Shown here: in pieces, positions 24,290 to 33,691 of the stretch
Layout of the letters: each line of letters starts with the position of its first letter
Numbering within the stretch: position 1 is the stretch's first letter
DNA from: an uncultured Clostridia bacterium
Lineage (GTDB): Bacteria; Bacillota; Clostridia; Oscillospirales; Acutalibacteraceae
Length of the DNA stretch: 46,534 nt
NCBI GenBank assembly: GCA_944384905.1
Contig: CALWVE010000012.1
Coordinates: forward strand, 1 to 46,534
Direction of reading: 5' to 3'
Translations under genes and position numbers: made by a program
The notes under the pieces: generated by a model
The model's database searches: none
What the model saw: the letters and a program-made list of their open reading frames with translations, nothing else
Told to the model about the DNA's origin: nothing

Positions 24290-25592
24290 GATAACCGTCA
24301 TCGGCGCGGGACTTGCCGGGTGTGAAGCCGCCTGGCAGATCGCCCGCCGAGGGATTGACGTGGAACTCATCGAAATGAAGCCGGTGCGTTTTTCGCCAGC
24401 GCATCACAGCGAAGGGTTTGCCGAGCTGATCTGTTCCAATTCGCTCAAAGCCGCCCGGGTGGAAAGTGCCGCCGGTCTTCTTAAAGAAGAAATGCGCCGT
24501 ATGGGTTCGCTGCTGATGACTTGTGCCGACCGCTGCCGGGTGGATGCCGGCGGCGCGCTGGCGGTGGACCGCGATCTGTTTTCGGCCGCGGTGACGCAGG
24601 CAATCCGCGAAAATCCGCATATCGAAGTCGTCCGCCGGGAAGCAAACGAAATTCCGCGCGACGGGATTACGGTTGTGGCAAGCGGACCGCTTACCGACGG
24701 CGCATTGGCCGAGGACATCCGTTCCCTTTGCGGGGATGGACTGAGCTTCTTCGATGCCGCCGCGCCGATTGTCACGGCCGAAAGCATTGACCGCTCTATC
24801 TGTTTTGCGGCTTCCCGCTATGATAAAGGCGGCGATGACGCTTACCTCAACTGCCCGATGAACAAAGACGAATATACGGCGTTTTATCAGGCGTTAGTTG
24901 GGGCCGAACGCGCGCCGGTTCACGGTTTTGACGTGCAGAATCCCAAGGTTTACGAGGGGTGTATGCCGGTGGAAGTGATGGCGGGGCGCGGGGAAGATAC
25001 CCTACGTTTCGGCCCGCTCAAACCGGTCGGTTTGCGTGATCCCCGCACAGGGCATCGCCCGTGGGCTGTGGTGCAGCTGCGCATGGAAAACAGTGCGGGT
25101 ACGCTGTATAACCTGGTGGGATTCCAGACAAACCTCAAATGGGGTGAACAAAAACGCGTGTTCCGCATGATTCCGGGACTGCAAAACGCCGAGTTTATGC
25201 GCTACGGCGTGATGCACCGCAACACGTTCCTCGATTCTCCGCGGCTTTTGGATCTCGATTTCAGCCTGAGGAGCCAGCCGCAGATTTTCTTCGCCGGGCA
25301 GATGACCGGCGTGGAAGGCTATATGGAATCGGGTGTTTCCGGCTTGATGGCAGGCGTCAACGCCGCCCGCCGGTTGCAGGGAAAATCGCCGGTTGTGCTG
25401 CCCGAAGTCACGATGACGGGCGCGCTTTGCCGCCATGTAGCCCAAAGCCCCACGAACAATTTCCAGCCGATGGGCGCCAACTTCGGCGTGCTGCCGCCGC
25501 TTGAGGAACATATCCGCGATAAAAAACTGCGCTACGCCGCGCTCTCTCAGCGCGCGCTCGAAGCGCTTCAAATCTGCCTGCCCGACCTTTGA
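24267..25592 (+). CDS. trmFO: Folate/FAD-dependent tRNA (uracil-54-C5)-methyltransferase
   Basis: Makes ribothymidine at position 54 of tRNA using methylenetetrahydrofolate and FADH2. FAD dinucleotide motif VIGAGLAGCEAAWQIA at the N-terminus, then MKPVRFSPAHHSEGFAELIC, the ICSNSLKA region and C-terminal FFAGQMTGVEGYMESG. 441 aa. The ATG at 24267 has GGAAGG 8 bp upstream; a GTG at 24261 lies too close to it. Overlaps topA. The stop codon is inside a GC-rich inverted repeat (25576-25602) that may slow or end transcription. Confidence 0.94.
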   Translation: MNPVTKNKITVIGAGLAGCEAAWQIARRGIDVELIEMKPVRFSPAHHSEGFAELICSNSLKAARVESAAGLLKEEMRRMGSLLMTCADRCRVDAGGALAVDRDLFSAAVTQAIRENPHIEVVRREANEIPRDGITVVASGPLTDGALAEDIRSLCGDGLSFFDAAAPIVTAESIDRSICFAASRYDKGGDDAYLNCPMNKDEYTAFYQALVGAERAPVHGFDVQNPKVYEGCMPVEVMAGRGEDTLRFGPLKPVGLRDPRTGHRPWAVVQLRMENSAGTLYNLVGFQTNLKWGEQKRVFRMIPGLQNAEFMRYGVMHRNTFLDSPRLLDLDFSLRSQPQIFFAGQMTGVEGYMESGVSGLMAGVNAARRLQGKSPVVLPEVTMTGALCRHVAQSPTNNFQPMGANFGVLPPLEEHIRDKKLRYAALSQRALEALQICLPDL

Positions 25593-25612
25593 GCCGGGCG
25601 GGCTTATCACAT

Positions 25613-25667
25613 GAAAAGTTTGAAAAGCCGTGCAGCCGGACGTGCTGCACAGTTTCCCAAACTTTTC
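25613..25667 (+). promoter_or_regulatory. Nested palindrome upstream of plsX
   Basis: Outer arms GAAAAGTTTG (25613-25622) and CAAACTTTTC (25658-25667) are perfectly complementary. Inside them GTGCAGC (25630-25636) and GCTGCAC (25644-25650) form a second stem. The dyad lies 40 bp before the plsX ATG. FapR and FabT control lipid genes in Firmicutes from sites near such promoters; the outer AGTTTG/CAAACT arms resemble FabT half-sites, but the spacing is much longer, so an RNA hairpin is equally possible. Confidence 0.45.
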
Positions 25668-25707
25668 CGGTCAGGCTTTTATAAGAAGCCGGGAAGGAAA
25701 GTGTAGT

Positions 25708-26739
25708 ATGAAAATTATTATTGACGCGTTCGGCGGTGACAATGCCCCGCTCGAAATTATCCGCGGCTGCCGCATGGCGGTCGATGAACTCGGCGTTGAG
25801 ATCCTGCTTTCGGGCAGCGAAGCCAAAATCCGCGCTTGCGCAAAAGAAAACAACATTTCGCTCGACGGCATGGAAATTCTCGATTGCTCCGATGTTTTGA
25901 CGATGGAAGACGATGCCGCCGATGTACGCACACGCAAAGATTCTTCGATGGCGGTTGGCCTGCGTGCGCTTGCCGAGGGCAAGGGCGACGCTTTCGCTTC
26001 CGCCGGTAATTCCGGCGCGCTGGTGGTCGGTTCCACGCTGTTTGTCCGCCGCATTAAGGGTATTCGCCGTGCGGCATTTGCACCGGTTATGCCTTCGATG
26101 AACGGCTTTTTCATCATGCTCGACGGCGGCGCGAATGTGGAATGCCGCCCGAGCGATATGGTGCAGTATGGCCTGATGGGCTCGGCCTATCTCGAAAAAG
26201 TCATGGGTGTTTCCAATCCCCGCGTCGGCTTGGCCAACGTAGGAACGGAAGACCACAAAGGCGGGCCTTTCCAGCATGAGGCTTTTGCCCTGCTCAAAGA
26301 ATCCGACCTCAACTTCATCGGAAACATTGAAGGCCGCGATCTGCCCGAAGGACGCGTGGACGTGGTCTTGTGCGACGGTTTCACCGGTAACCTGATCCTT
26401 AAGGTTTATGAGGGCGTGGCTATGGCGCTGATGGATAAAATCAAAGGCGTGTTCACGAAGAGCGTGAAAAACAAAGTGGCCGCCGCGCTGGTCTTAAAAG
26501 ATATGAGGGCCATGAAAAAAGAATTCGATTACAACGAATACGGCGGTGCGCCGATCATCGGTACGGCCAAGCCGGTGTTTAAGATTCACGGCAGCGCTAA
26601 AGCCAAAACGGTTTGCAGTGCCATTCGCCTGCTTAAAAATTACGTCAGCGAAAACGTAGTGGAAGAAATGAAACAGGCTGTGGCTGCTTACAATGCTGCC
26701 CATCCCGAAAAACCGGCCGAGACCGGTAAGGAGGGCTGA
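25708..26739 (+). CDS. plsX: Phosphate acyltransferase PlsX
   Basis: Converts acyl-ACP to acyl-phosphate for PlsY in phosphatidic acid synthesis; peripheral membrane protein. Motifs IIIDAFGGDNAPLEIIRG, ASAGNSGALVVGS, LDGGANVECRPSDMVQYG and DGFTGNLILKVYEG. 343 aa. ATG 25708 follows GGGAAGGAAAG; an upstream in-frame codon at 25630 lies inside the palindrome and is rejected. Followed 4 bp later by rnc without the usual acpP in between. Confidence 0.95.
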   Translation: MKIIIDAFGGDNAPLEIIRGCRMAVDELGVEILLSGSEAKIRACAKENNISLDGMEILDCSDVLTMEDDAADVRTRKDSSMAVGLRALAEGKGDAFASAGNSGALVVGSTLFVRRIKGIRRAAFAPVMPSMNGFFIMLDGGANVECRPSDMVQYGLMGSAYLEKVMGVSNPRVGLANVGTEDHKGGPFQHEAFALLKESDLNFIGNIEGRDLPEGRVDVVLCDGFTGNLILKVYEGVAMALMDKIKGVFTKSVKNKVAAALVLKDMRAMKKEFDYNEYGGAPIIGTAKPVFKIHGSAKAKTVCSAIRLLKNYVSENVVEEMKQAVAAYNAAHPEKPAETGKEG

Positions 26740-26743
26740 GCCG

Positions 26744-27430
26744 ATGGCCAAATCGTTTGAAGAACTCGAAAAAAAGATCGGTTATACGTTTCAAGATAAA
26801 AGCCTGCTGCAAACAGCGCTGACGCATTCGTCTTATGCCAACGAGCACCGCAAAACGGAATCGAGCTACGAGCGTCTGGAATTTCTGGGCGATTCCGTGC
26901 TGGGCTTCGTGGTGGCCGACTATCTGTATAAAAATTGTCCCCATCTTCCCGAAGGGGAACTCACGAAACACCGCGCGGCGCTGGTGTGCGAACGTTCGCT
27001 GCATGAATTTTCCCGCCGCATCGGCGTGGGGGATTACCTGCGTTTGAGCCACGGCGAAATGCATTCGGGCGGACGCACGCGCCCGAGTATTCTGGCCGAC
27101 GTATTTGAATCGATTACGGCGGCTATTTATGTGGACGGCGGCCTGGAAGAAGCCCGCAAATTTATTCTTACGTATATTATCCCGTCTGTGCAGTCGTTTG
27201 ACGAAAAATCGTTTAAAGATTACAAAACGATGCTGCAGGAAATCGTTCAGCAGAATCCGGAAGAACATCTGGAATATGTGCTGGTGGGCGAGCGCGGCCC
27301 CGATCATAACAAGCATTTCGTGATGGAAGTGCATCTCAATTCCAACGTGATCGGCCGGGGCGGCGGACGCAGCAAAAAAGAAGCCGAACAGCAGGCTGCC
27401 CGTGAAGCTTTGGAGCTGATGGGGTATTGA
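26744..27430 (+). CDS. rnc: Ribonuclease III
   Basis: Double-strand-specific endonuclease for rRNA and mRNA processing. Signature ERLEFLGDSVLGFVVADYL (~41-60), second acidic cluster ADVFESITAAIYVDGG, and C-terminal dsRNA-binding domain (HFVMEVHLNSNVIGRGGGRSKKEAEQQAA in two motifs, ~185-225). 228 aa. AAGGAGGG lies before the ATG at 26744. Cotranscribed with plsX and smc. Confidence 0.95.
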   Translation: MAKSFEELEKKIGYTFQDKSLLQTALTHSSYANEHRKTESSYERLEFLGDSVLGFVVADYLYKNCPHLPEGELTKHRAALVCERSLHEFSRRIGVGDYLRLSHGEMHSGGRTRPSILADVFESITAAIYVDGGLEEARKFILTYIIPSVQSFDEKSFKDYKTMLQEIVQQNPEEHLEYVLVGERGPDHNKHFVMEVHLNSNVIGRGGGRSKKEAEQQAAREALELMGY

Positions 27431-27476
27431 AATCGGCAATCACAATGGAAATCCTTAAGAAAGGGCAGGTGGCTTT

Positions 27477-30400
27477 GTGCTGCTGAAATCGCTTGAGCTT
27501 CAGGGCTTCAAGACTTTTCCGGAAAAAACAAAATTAACCTTTGAAACGGGCATCACCGCGGTGGTGGGCCCCAACGGCAGCGGAAAAAGCAACATCAGCG
27601 ACGCCATGCGCTGGGTGCTGGGCGAACAGTCTGTGAAAACGCTGCGCTGCTCCAAAATGGAGGACGTCATTTTCAGCGGAACACCCGGACGCCGCGGTAT
27701 GAGCTGCGCCGAAGTGACGCTGACGATCGATAATAAAGACCGCAAACTAAATTTTGAAGGCGATACCGTCGCCGTGACCCGCCGTTTTTATCGCTCCGGT
27801 GACAGCGAATATTTGATCAACAAAGCGTCCGTCCGTCTCAAAGATATCCATGAGCTGTTTATGGATACCGGCTTGGGGCGCGACGGCTATTCCATGATCG
27901 GGCAGGGTAAGATCGACAGTATCGTAGCGGCCAAAAGCGAAGACCGGCGCGAAATTTTTGAAGAAGCCGCCGGTGTTTCGCGCTTTCGCTATCGAAAAGA
28001 AGAGGCCGAACGCCGCTTAAACCGCGCCGAAGAAAATTTGGTGCGCCTGCGCGATATTTTGGGCGAGCTGGAAGGGCGCGTGGAACCGCTTCGCCAGCAG
28101 GCCGAAAAAGCGGAACAGTTTTTGGTGTACAGCCGCGAAAAGAAGGAATTGGAGATTCGCGTCAGTTTAGCCGCGCTGGAAAAAAGCGGCGCCGCGCTGC
28201 GCGAACAGGAACATAAAATCGATGCCGCGCAGGCGGAATTTGACGCTGCCGCCGCGCGGATGGAGACGCTTTCCCGTGAGGCGGAATCGGCCTTCGCCAA
28301 AACCAATGCGCTTACGGTTTCGATGGACGAGCTTCGCGCGCTGGCTGCTGCCGATGAGGCGGAAGCCACCCGCTGTGAAGGAGAAGCCCGTGTATTGCAG
28401 GGTACGATCGAGCATCACCGCGATACGGTGCGCCGTATTAAAGAAGAGCTCGATCAGTCGCGGCTTTCGGATGAAGATATGCAGCGGCAGATCGATGAAA
28501 AAATGGAAGCCGTCGGCCTGAAAAACGCGGAATATGAAAAGCTCAACGCTGATTTTCTGGCTCTGTCCGGTCATGTGGAAGAACTGCGCCGTCAGCTTGA
28601 CGCGGGTTCCAAAGACACCGAGACACTCGCCGCCGCAGCTGCGGCCGAACAGGCGGCTTTGGCCGAACTTCGCGTACAGGCATCCGCCGCGCGCTCTTCC
28701 ATGGAAGAAATCGAGCGCCGTTCGGGCGAAATCGATACAGCCGCCGGACAGGCTCAAAATAGGGCCGAAGAACTTGAAAAAACGGCAGCCGAATTGCTTG
28801 TAATGGCGGAGGATCTGCAAAAACAGATTACCGCCGCGCAAAATAGCCTGGATGGGCAGAAACAGCTGCTCGACCGCCGCCGCGAAAAACAGCAGAATCA
28901 GCAGCGCGCGCTCGATGAACTGCGGCTCGATATCGGCGGCATGAACCGCCGTATCAGCATGCTGGAAGAGATGGAAAAAAGCCTGGAAGGCTTCCATCAA
29001 AGCGTCAAAACGGTTTTGCGCGAGGCAAACCGCGGGGCTCTTCGCGGCATTCACGGCCCGGTTTCCAAGCTGATCACCGTTCCCGGCGAATATGCGCTGG
29101 CCATCGAAACGGCGCTGGGCGCCGCCATGCAGAATATCGTGGTGGACGGGGAAGCCGAAGCCAAGGCCGCGATCCGCCTGCTGAAACAGCGCGATGCCGG
29201 CCGCGCTACGTTCCTGCCGCTGACAACGATTCACGGCAGCGAGATTCAGGAACCCGGCCTCGATCAGATTCCCGGCCTGGTGGGCGTTGCCAGCCGCGTG
29301 TGCAGCTGCGATCCGAAGTATCGTTCCGTTTTGCAGTCGCTTTTGGGGCGCGTACTGCTGGCCGAAGATTTGGACGCCGCCGGAAATATTGCGCGTCAGT
29401 TTAAATATCGTTGGCGTGTGGTGACGCTCGACGGTCAGGTCGTCAACGCGGGCGGTTCCTTTACGGGCGGTTCCAGCGCAAGAAGCGCGGGTATTTTAAG
29501 CCGTGCCGCTGAGATTGTCCGCCTGCGTAAGCAGCGTCAGGAAATGCACCAGCGTGCGGAAGAAGCCGCCGCCGCGATGAAAACGTTGCAGGAAGAAACG
29601 GCCGCTTTGGAAGCGCAGCGCGAAGTGGATCTGGCCGCGTGCAGTGAGCGCCAGGAAGAGCTTCGCCATGTGCAGGAAGAAATCCGCCGCACACGATTTG
29701 AAATCGAATCCAATGCGAATACCCTGCAAAATCTGGAAAAAGAAAAGCAGGAAGCCGCCGGCCGTATGCAGCGCCTTTCGGCGGAAGCCGCCGCGGCTGA
29801 TGAAAAAATTCAGGCGTGCCGTGAACGAATCGGCCAGGCGGAGGCGCAGCTTTCCGCCGCCGGAGAAACGCAGCGCGCATTGACAGAAAAGAGCAGCGGC
29901 ATGGCCGATAAATTGCAGGAACTGCGTTTGGCCTGTTTTGCCGCCGCGACCGAGAAAGAATCGATGACGCAGGCTGTGGAAGAACTGCGCCGCCGCCGTT
30001 TGGCGGGAGCCGAGCGCACGCAGTCGCTGCGTCAGGAGATCGATTCCCTCGAGCAGCAGAATACCCAGCTTGGGCAGCAGGCCGACGAACAGAACCGCCG
30101 GGCTCAAACGCTGCGTGAACAGGCGCAGGAAAAACAGCAGAAAATCCAGGCGCTTTCGGAAGAACGGACGCAGAGCGAACAGCGTTCGGCCGCTTTGCGC
30201 GCAGAAGAGCGCACGGTTTCTTCTCAGAAAGAAAACGCCGGCGGCGCGCTGGCTCGTTTGCAGGAACGCCGCGATACGCTGCAAAAAGAATACGACGCCG
30301 TCATTGCGCGGCTGTGGGAAGAATACGAACTGACCCGCCGCGAAGCGGAACAGATCGCCTCTCCGGCAGAAGACCTGCCTAAGGCACAGCGCAGATTGAC

Positions 30401-31046
30401 CGAACTGCGCGGCAAAATCCGCGCGCTGGGTTCCGTGAATGTGGCGGCTGTGGAAGAATACAAGGAAGTTTCCGATCGGTATGCGTTTTTGAAAGAACAG
30501 ATCGAAGACGCCGAAACATCCAAAACGGAACTTCTGCAGTTGATTGCCCGCCTGACCCGACAGATGAAAGAAGTGTTTGTCGAGCGCTTCGGCGAGATCC
30601 GCACGCAGTTTACGCAGATTTTCAAAGATCTGTTCGGCGGGGGCAATGCCGATATGACGATTACCGACGAAAACGATGTACTGAATTCCGGTATCGAAAT
30701 CACGGTGCATCCGCCGGGCAAGATCGTTACGCATATCGAGGCGCTTTCCGGCGGCGAAAAGGCGCTGGTCGCCATTGCCATTTATTTTGCCATTATGCGT
30801 GTCAGCCCGCCGCCGTTTTGCATGCTCGACGAAATCGAAGCCGCTCTCGACGACGTGAACGTGGCTCGTTTTGCTTCGTATCTGCGGCGTATGAGCGGTA
30901 ATACACAGTTTATTGCGATTACACATCGCCGCGGCACCATGGAAGAAGCCGATGTGCTGTATGGCGTGACGATGCAGGATCAGGGCATTTCCCAGCTTTT
31001 GGAACTGCATCCCGATGAAATCGACGCGCACACAGCGGCGCAGTAA
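27477..31046 (+). CDS. smc: Chromosome segregation protein SMC
   Basis: Condensin ATPase that loops and resolves chromosomes with ScpA and ScpB. N-terminal Walker A GPNGSGKSNISDAMRWVL (~32-49), long coiled coils (~170-500 and ~660-1000, very rich in Glu/Gln/Ala/Arg), globular hinge ~515-650 (GIHGPVSKLITVPGEYALA), C-terminal signature LSGGEKALVAIAIYF (~1091) and Walker B FCMLDEIEAALDD. 1189 aa, the usual length. Start GTG at 27477 after AGGTGG; the protein begins MLLKSLELQGFKTF as in homologues. Confidence 0.96.
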   Translation: MLLKSLELQGFKTFPEKTKLTFETGITAVVGPNGSGKSNISDAMRWVLGEQSVKTLRCSKMEDVIFSGTPGRRGMSCAEVTLTIDNKDRKLNFEGDTVAVTRRFYRSGDSEYLINKASVRLKDIHELFMDTGLGRDGYSMIGQGKIDSIVAAKSEDRREIFEEAAGVSRFRYRKEEAERRLNRAEENLVRLRDILGELEGRVEPLRQQAEKAEQFLVYSREKKELEIRVSLAALEKSGAALREQEHKIDAAQAEFDAAAARMETLSREAESAFAKTNALTVSMDELRALAAADEAEATRCEGEARVLQGTIEHHRDTVRRIKEELDQSRLSDEDMQRQIDEKMEAVGLKNAEYEKLNADFLALSGHVEELRRQLDAGSKDTETLAAAAAAEQAALAELRVQASAARSSMEEIERRSGEIDTAAGQAQNRAEELEKTAAELLVMAEDLQKQITAAQNSLDGQKQLLDRRREKQQNQQRALDELRLDIGGMNRRISMLEEMEKSLEGFHQSVKTVLREANRGALRGIHGPVSKLITVPGEYALAIETALGAAMQNIVVDGEAEAKAAIRLLKQRDAGRATFLPLTTIHGSEIQEPGLDQIPGLVGVASRVCSCDPKYRSVLQSLLGRVLLAEDLDAAGNIARQFKYRWRVVTLDGQVVNAGGSFTGGSSARSAGILSRAAEIVRLRKQRQEMHQRAEEAAAAMKTLQEETAALEAQREVDLAACSERQEELRHVQEEIRRTRFEIESNANTLQNLEKEKQEAAGRMQRLSAEAAAADEKIQACRERIGQAEAQLSAAGETQRALTEKSSGMADKLQELRLACFAAATEKESMTQAVEELRRRRLAGAERTQSLRQEIDSLEQQNTQLGQQADEQNRRAQTLREQAQEKQQKIQALSEERTQSEQRSAALRAEERTVSSQKENAGGALARLQERRDTLQKEYDAVIARLWEEYELTRREAEQIASPAEDLPKAQRRLTELRGKIRALGSVNVAAVEEYKEVSDRYAFLKEQIEDAETSKTELLQLIARLTRQMKEVFVERFGEIRTQFTQIFKDLFGGGNADMTITDENDVLNSGIEITVHPPGKIVTHIEALSGGEKALVAIAIYFAIMRVSPPPFCMLDEIEAALDDVNVARFASYLRRMSGNTQFIAITHRRGTMEEADVLYGVTMQDQGISQLLELHPDEIDAHTAAQ

Positions 31047-31061
31047 GAAAGGTGGATGACG

Positions 31062-31976
31062 ATGGGTTTATTTGAAAAAATCAAAAACGGCCTGAAAAAA
31101 ACCAGAGATGCCGTCAGCCGGCAGATTACGCTGATGCTGCATTCTTTTACCAAGATCGACGAAGAACTGTTTGAAGAGTTGGAAGAGCTTCTGGTGATGG
31201 GCGACGTCGGCGTTGTGACAGCCGAAAAAATCTGCGACGAACTTCGCCGTCACATCAAAGAGAAGGGCATTACCGATCCTTCTTTGATTATGGATGAAAT
31301 TCAGGAAATCGTCCGCGAGATGATTTCCGGCGATGAGGAAATGCATCTTTCCACAAAGCCTTCCGTGATTCTCGTGATCGGCGTCAACGGCGTGGGCAAA
31401 ACCACCACGATCGGCAAACTGGCCGCCCGCTTTAAGGCCGAAGGCAAATCGGTCATTCTGGGCGCCGCCGATACGTTCCGTGCCGCCGCGATTGAACAGC
31501 TGGAAGTCTGGGCTCAGCGTGCCGATGTGCCGATGGTAAAGCACAGCGAAGGGGCAGACCCGGCCGCCGTTGTGTTCGATACGATTGCAGCCGCCAAAGC
31601 GCGCCGCGCCGATGTCATCATCTGCGATACAGCAGGCCGCCTGCACAACAAGAAAAATCTGATGGACGAACTGGCCAAAATCAACCGCGTCATTTCCCGC
31701 GAACTGCCGGATGCCGACCGCGAAGTGCTGTTGGTGCTCGATGCGGCTACGGGTCAGAACGCTGTCAACCAGGCCAGAGAGTTTAAAAACGCGGCCGATA
31801 TTACCGGTATTGTGTTGACCAAGCTTGACGGTACGGCCAAGGGCGGTGTGGTGCTCACGATCCGCGAAGAGCTGAAACTGCCTGTTAAGTTTATCGGCGT
31901 GGGCGAAAAGATCGATGATCTGCAGCCGTTTAATGCAGATGAATTTGCACGCGCCTTGTTTGCCAAGGAAGAATAA
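31062..31976 (+). CDS. ftsY: Signal recognition particle receptor FtsY
   Basis: SRP GTPase that docks ribosome-SRP complexes at the membrane. N-domain helices (~1-95), G1 GVNGVGKTTTIGKLAARF (~107), GAADTFRAAAIEQL, G3 CDTAGRLHNKKNLMDEL, G4 TKLDGTAKGG and C-terminal GVGEKIDDLQPF. The ATG at 31062 is used because AAGGTGG is 7 bp upstream; the ATG at 31056 is too close to it. 304 aa, the short form without the acidic A-domain. Confidence 0.95.
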   Translation: MGLFEKIKNGLKKTRDAVSRQITLMLHSFTKIDEELFEELEELLVMGDVGVVTAEKICDELRRHIKEKGITDPSLIMDEIQEIVREMISGDEEMHLSTKPSVILVIGVNGVGKTTTIGKLAARFKAEGKSVILGAADTFRAAAIEQLEVWAQRADVPMVKHSEGADPAAVVFDTIAAAKARRADVIICDTAGRLHNKKNLMDELAKINRVISRELPDADREVLLVLDAATGQNAVNQAREFKNAADITGIVLTKLDGTAKGGVVLTIREELKLPVKFIGVGEKIDDLQPFNADEFARALFAKEE

Positions 31977-31986
31977 GGAGGCTGCC

Positions 31987-32571
31987 ATGGAATTTGTCAT
32001 TGCAACCCATAACGCACATAAGGTGGAAGAATTCAACCGTATTTTAAAGCCGCTGGGTATCACGGCCGTTACCGCCGATCTTTCGGAAGTAGACGAAACC
32101 GGCACGACGTTTTCACAGAACGCCTATCTTAAAGCGGAGGCGGCCTGCCGCGAAACGGGCAAGCCGGCAATCGCGGACGATTCCGGCCTGTCGATTTATG
32201 CGCTGGGGCTGGAGCCGGGTGTGTATTCCGCCCGCTATGCCGAACCGGGACACCGCCGCGAAAAGGTTTTGAACCTGCTTCGGGATGTACCGGATGAAAA
32301 GCGCGGAGCCTATTTTACCAGCGCGATTTGCTGTGTGTTCCCCAACGGACGCGTCCTGCGCGCCGAAGGTGTATGCCTGGGACAGATCGCTCACGGAAAC
32401 CGCGGCGAAGGTGGTTTTGGTTACGACCCGATCTTTGAAGTAGGCGACAAGACGTTTGCCGAAATGAGCGGCGAGGAAAAAGACGCCGTCAGCCACCGCG
32501 GCATTGCGCTGCGCGCATTCGCCGAACAGCTTGAAAAATGGCTGCAGGAGGGCGTTTATGGGACGGTATGA
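31987..32571 (+). CDS. rdgB: dITP/XTP pyrophosphatase (Ham1/RdgB)
   Basis: Hydrolyses deaminated purine triphosphates so they are not built into DNA. Family motifs IATHNAHKVEEFNRIL at the N-terminus, AIADDSGLSIYAL, EGGFGYDPIFEV and SHRGIALRAFAEQL. 194 aa. ATG at 31987 follows AAGGAGG. Overlaps the HAD gene by 14 bp. Confidence 0.94.
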   Translation: MEFVIATHNAHKVEEFNRILKPLGITAVTADLSEVDETGTTFSQNAYLKAEAACRETGKPAIADDSGLSIYALGLEPGVYSARYAEPGHRREKVLNLLRDVPDEKRGAYFTSAICCVFPNGRVLRAEGVCLGQIAHGNRGEGGFGYDPIFEVGDKTFAEMSGEEKDAVSHRGIALRAFAEQLEKWLQEGVYGTV

Positions 32572-33361
32572 TGGTATTCTGATCTGTTCCGATATCGACG
32601 GCACACTGACTTACCCTTATACGGGGAAAGACGATAACCTCAACGGCATCGGTCCCACGCGTGACACCTGCGAGCAGATTCGCCGGTTCCAGCAGGAGGG
32701 CGGCCTTTTCACCGTTTGTACCGGACGGCGTCCGTCTCATCTTGAAAATTTTACGGATAAATTTATCGTCAATGCCCCGGTTATCAGCTGCGGCGGCGCG
32801 ATGGTGTATGATCTTGAAAATGAAAAAGCACTTCGCCTGAAAACGATGCAGTTTGATCTGCCGCAGGTCATCCATGCCCTTCATCAGGAGTTTGCACCGT
32901 TTTTAAATCGCATTCATTTACATACGCTGGAAGATACGATCGAAGTAACGGCCGAGCAGCTTTGCGATCCGCAAAGCGGGATCTGGAAAACGGATACCTA
33001 TCTCAAGATCGTGCTGGTTTTCGATACGGCCGAACGCGCTATCGAAGCGCGTAAGCTGGTTCTGGCGCACCCGCTGGCCGGGGAACTGGATGTCTGCCGT
33101 TCCTGGCCGGAAGGGCTTGAAATTATGGATAAGGAATCCACAAAAGGCGCTGCCGCGTTGTTTTTGAAAGCGTATCTCGGCGCCCGTGAGCTGATCTGCG
33201 TGGGGGATTTCGAAAACGATCTTTCCATGCTGCGGGTGGCCGACCGGGCGGTGGCTGTGGAAAACGCGCTGCCCGAAGTAAAAGCGGCCGCCTCGGAAAT
33301 TACGGTTTCGGTTTACGATGGCGCAGTTGCCCGTGTGATCGAATCGATCGATAAATCATAA
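32558..33361 (+). CDS. HAD-superfamily Cof-type phosphatase, 267 aa
   Basis: Sugar- or cofactor-phosphate phosphatase of the Cof subfamily (HAD IIB). Motif I LICSDIDGTL with nucleophile Asp and general-acid Asp, motif II VCTGRRPSH, a C2 cap domain in the middle, Lys in IMDKESTKGAA and motif IV CVGDFENDLSML. Starts at ATG 32558 inside the rdgB 3' end, so translation is coupled. Substrate unknown. Confidence 0.88.
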   Translation: MGRYDGILICSDIDGTLTYPYTGKDDNLNGIGPTRDTCEQIRRFQQEGGLFTVCTGRRPSHLENFTDKFIVNAPVISCGGAMVYDLENEKALRLKTMQFDLPQVIHALHQEFAPFLNRIHLHTLEDTIEVTAEQLCDPQSGIWKTDTYLKIVLVFDTAERAIEARKLVLAHPLAGELDVCRSWPEGLEIMDKESTKGAAALFLKAYLGARELICVGDFENDLSMLRVADRAVAVENALPEVKAAASEITVSVYDGAVARVIESIDKS

Positions 33362-33379
33362 CAGAAAGTGAGTTCATCT

Positions 33380-33691
33380 ATGTTGACTAGCAAACAGCGA
33401 GCTTATCTCCGTTCTTTGGCGGTAGACCTCGATACCATTCTGATTCTGGGTAAATCCGGCAACAGCCCGGAAGTAATCAAGCAGGCCGATGACGCCCTGA
33501 CTGCCCGTGAGCTTATCAAAGGCCGCGTGCTGGAAGCCTCTCCGCTTTCTTCGCGTGAAGCCGCCGATACGATTGCCGAAGCGGTCGGCGCCGATGTGGT
33601 GCAGGTGATCGGTTCCCGCTTTGTTTTGTATCGCAAAAACGAAAAGAACCCGAAGATTGTTCTGCCTAAGGCCCGTCCGGCTCGTGGATAA
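33380..33691 (+). CDS. yhbY: YhbY-family RNA-binding protein
   Basis: CRM-domain protein associated with 50S precursors in other bacteria. Motifs LTSKQRAYLRSLA, ILGKSGNSPEVIKQADDAL, ELIKGRVLE and VIGSRFVLYRKN. 103 aa, as expected. The ATG at 33380 is preferred to a GTG at 33368, which lies at the weak AGTGAG ribosome site. nadD overlaps its stop (TAATG). Placement yhbY-nadD-yqeK-rsfS is a classic Firmicutes order. Confidence 0.92.
   Translation: MLTSKQRAYLRSLAVDLDTILILGKSGNSPEVIKQADDALTARELIKGRVLEASPLSSREAADTIAEAVGADVVQVIGSRFVLYRKNEKNPKIVLPKARPARG

Noticed and set aside
22040..24370. 776-codon minus-strand frame
   Set aside because: Antisense shadow of topA, caused by codon bias; composition rich in Phe, Arg and His with no domain.
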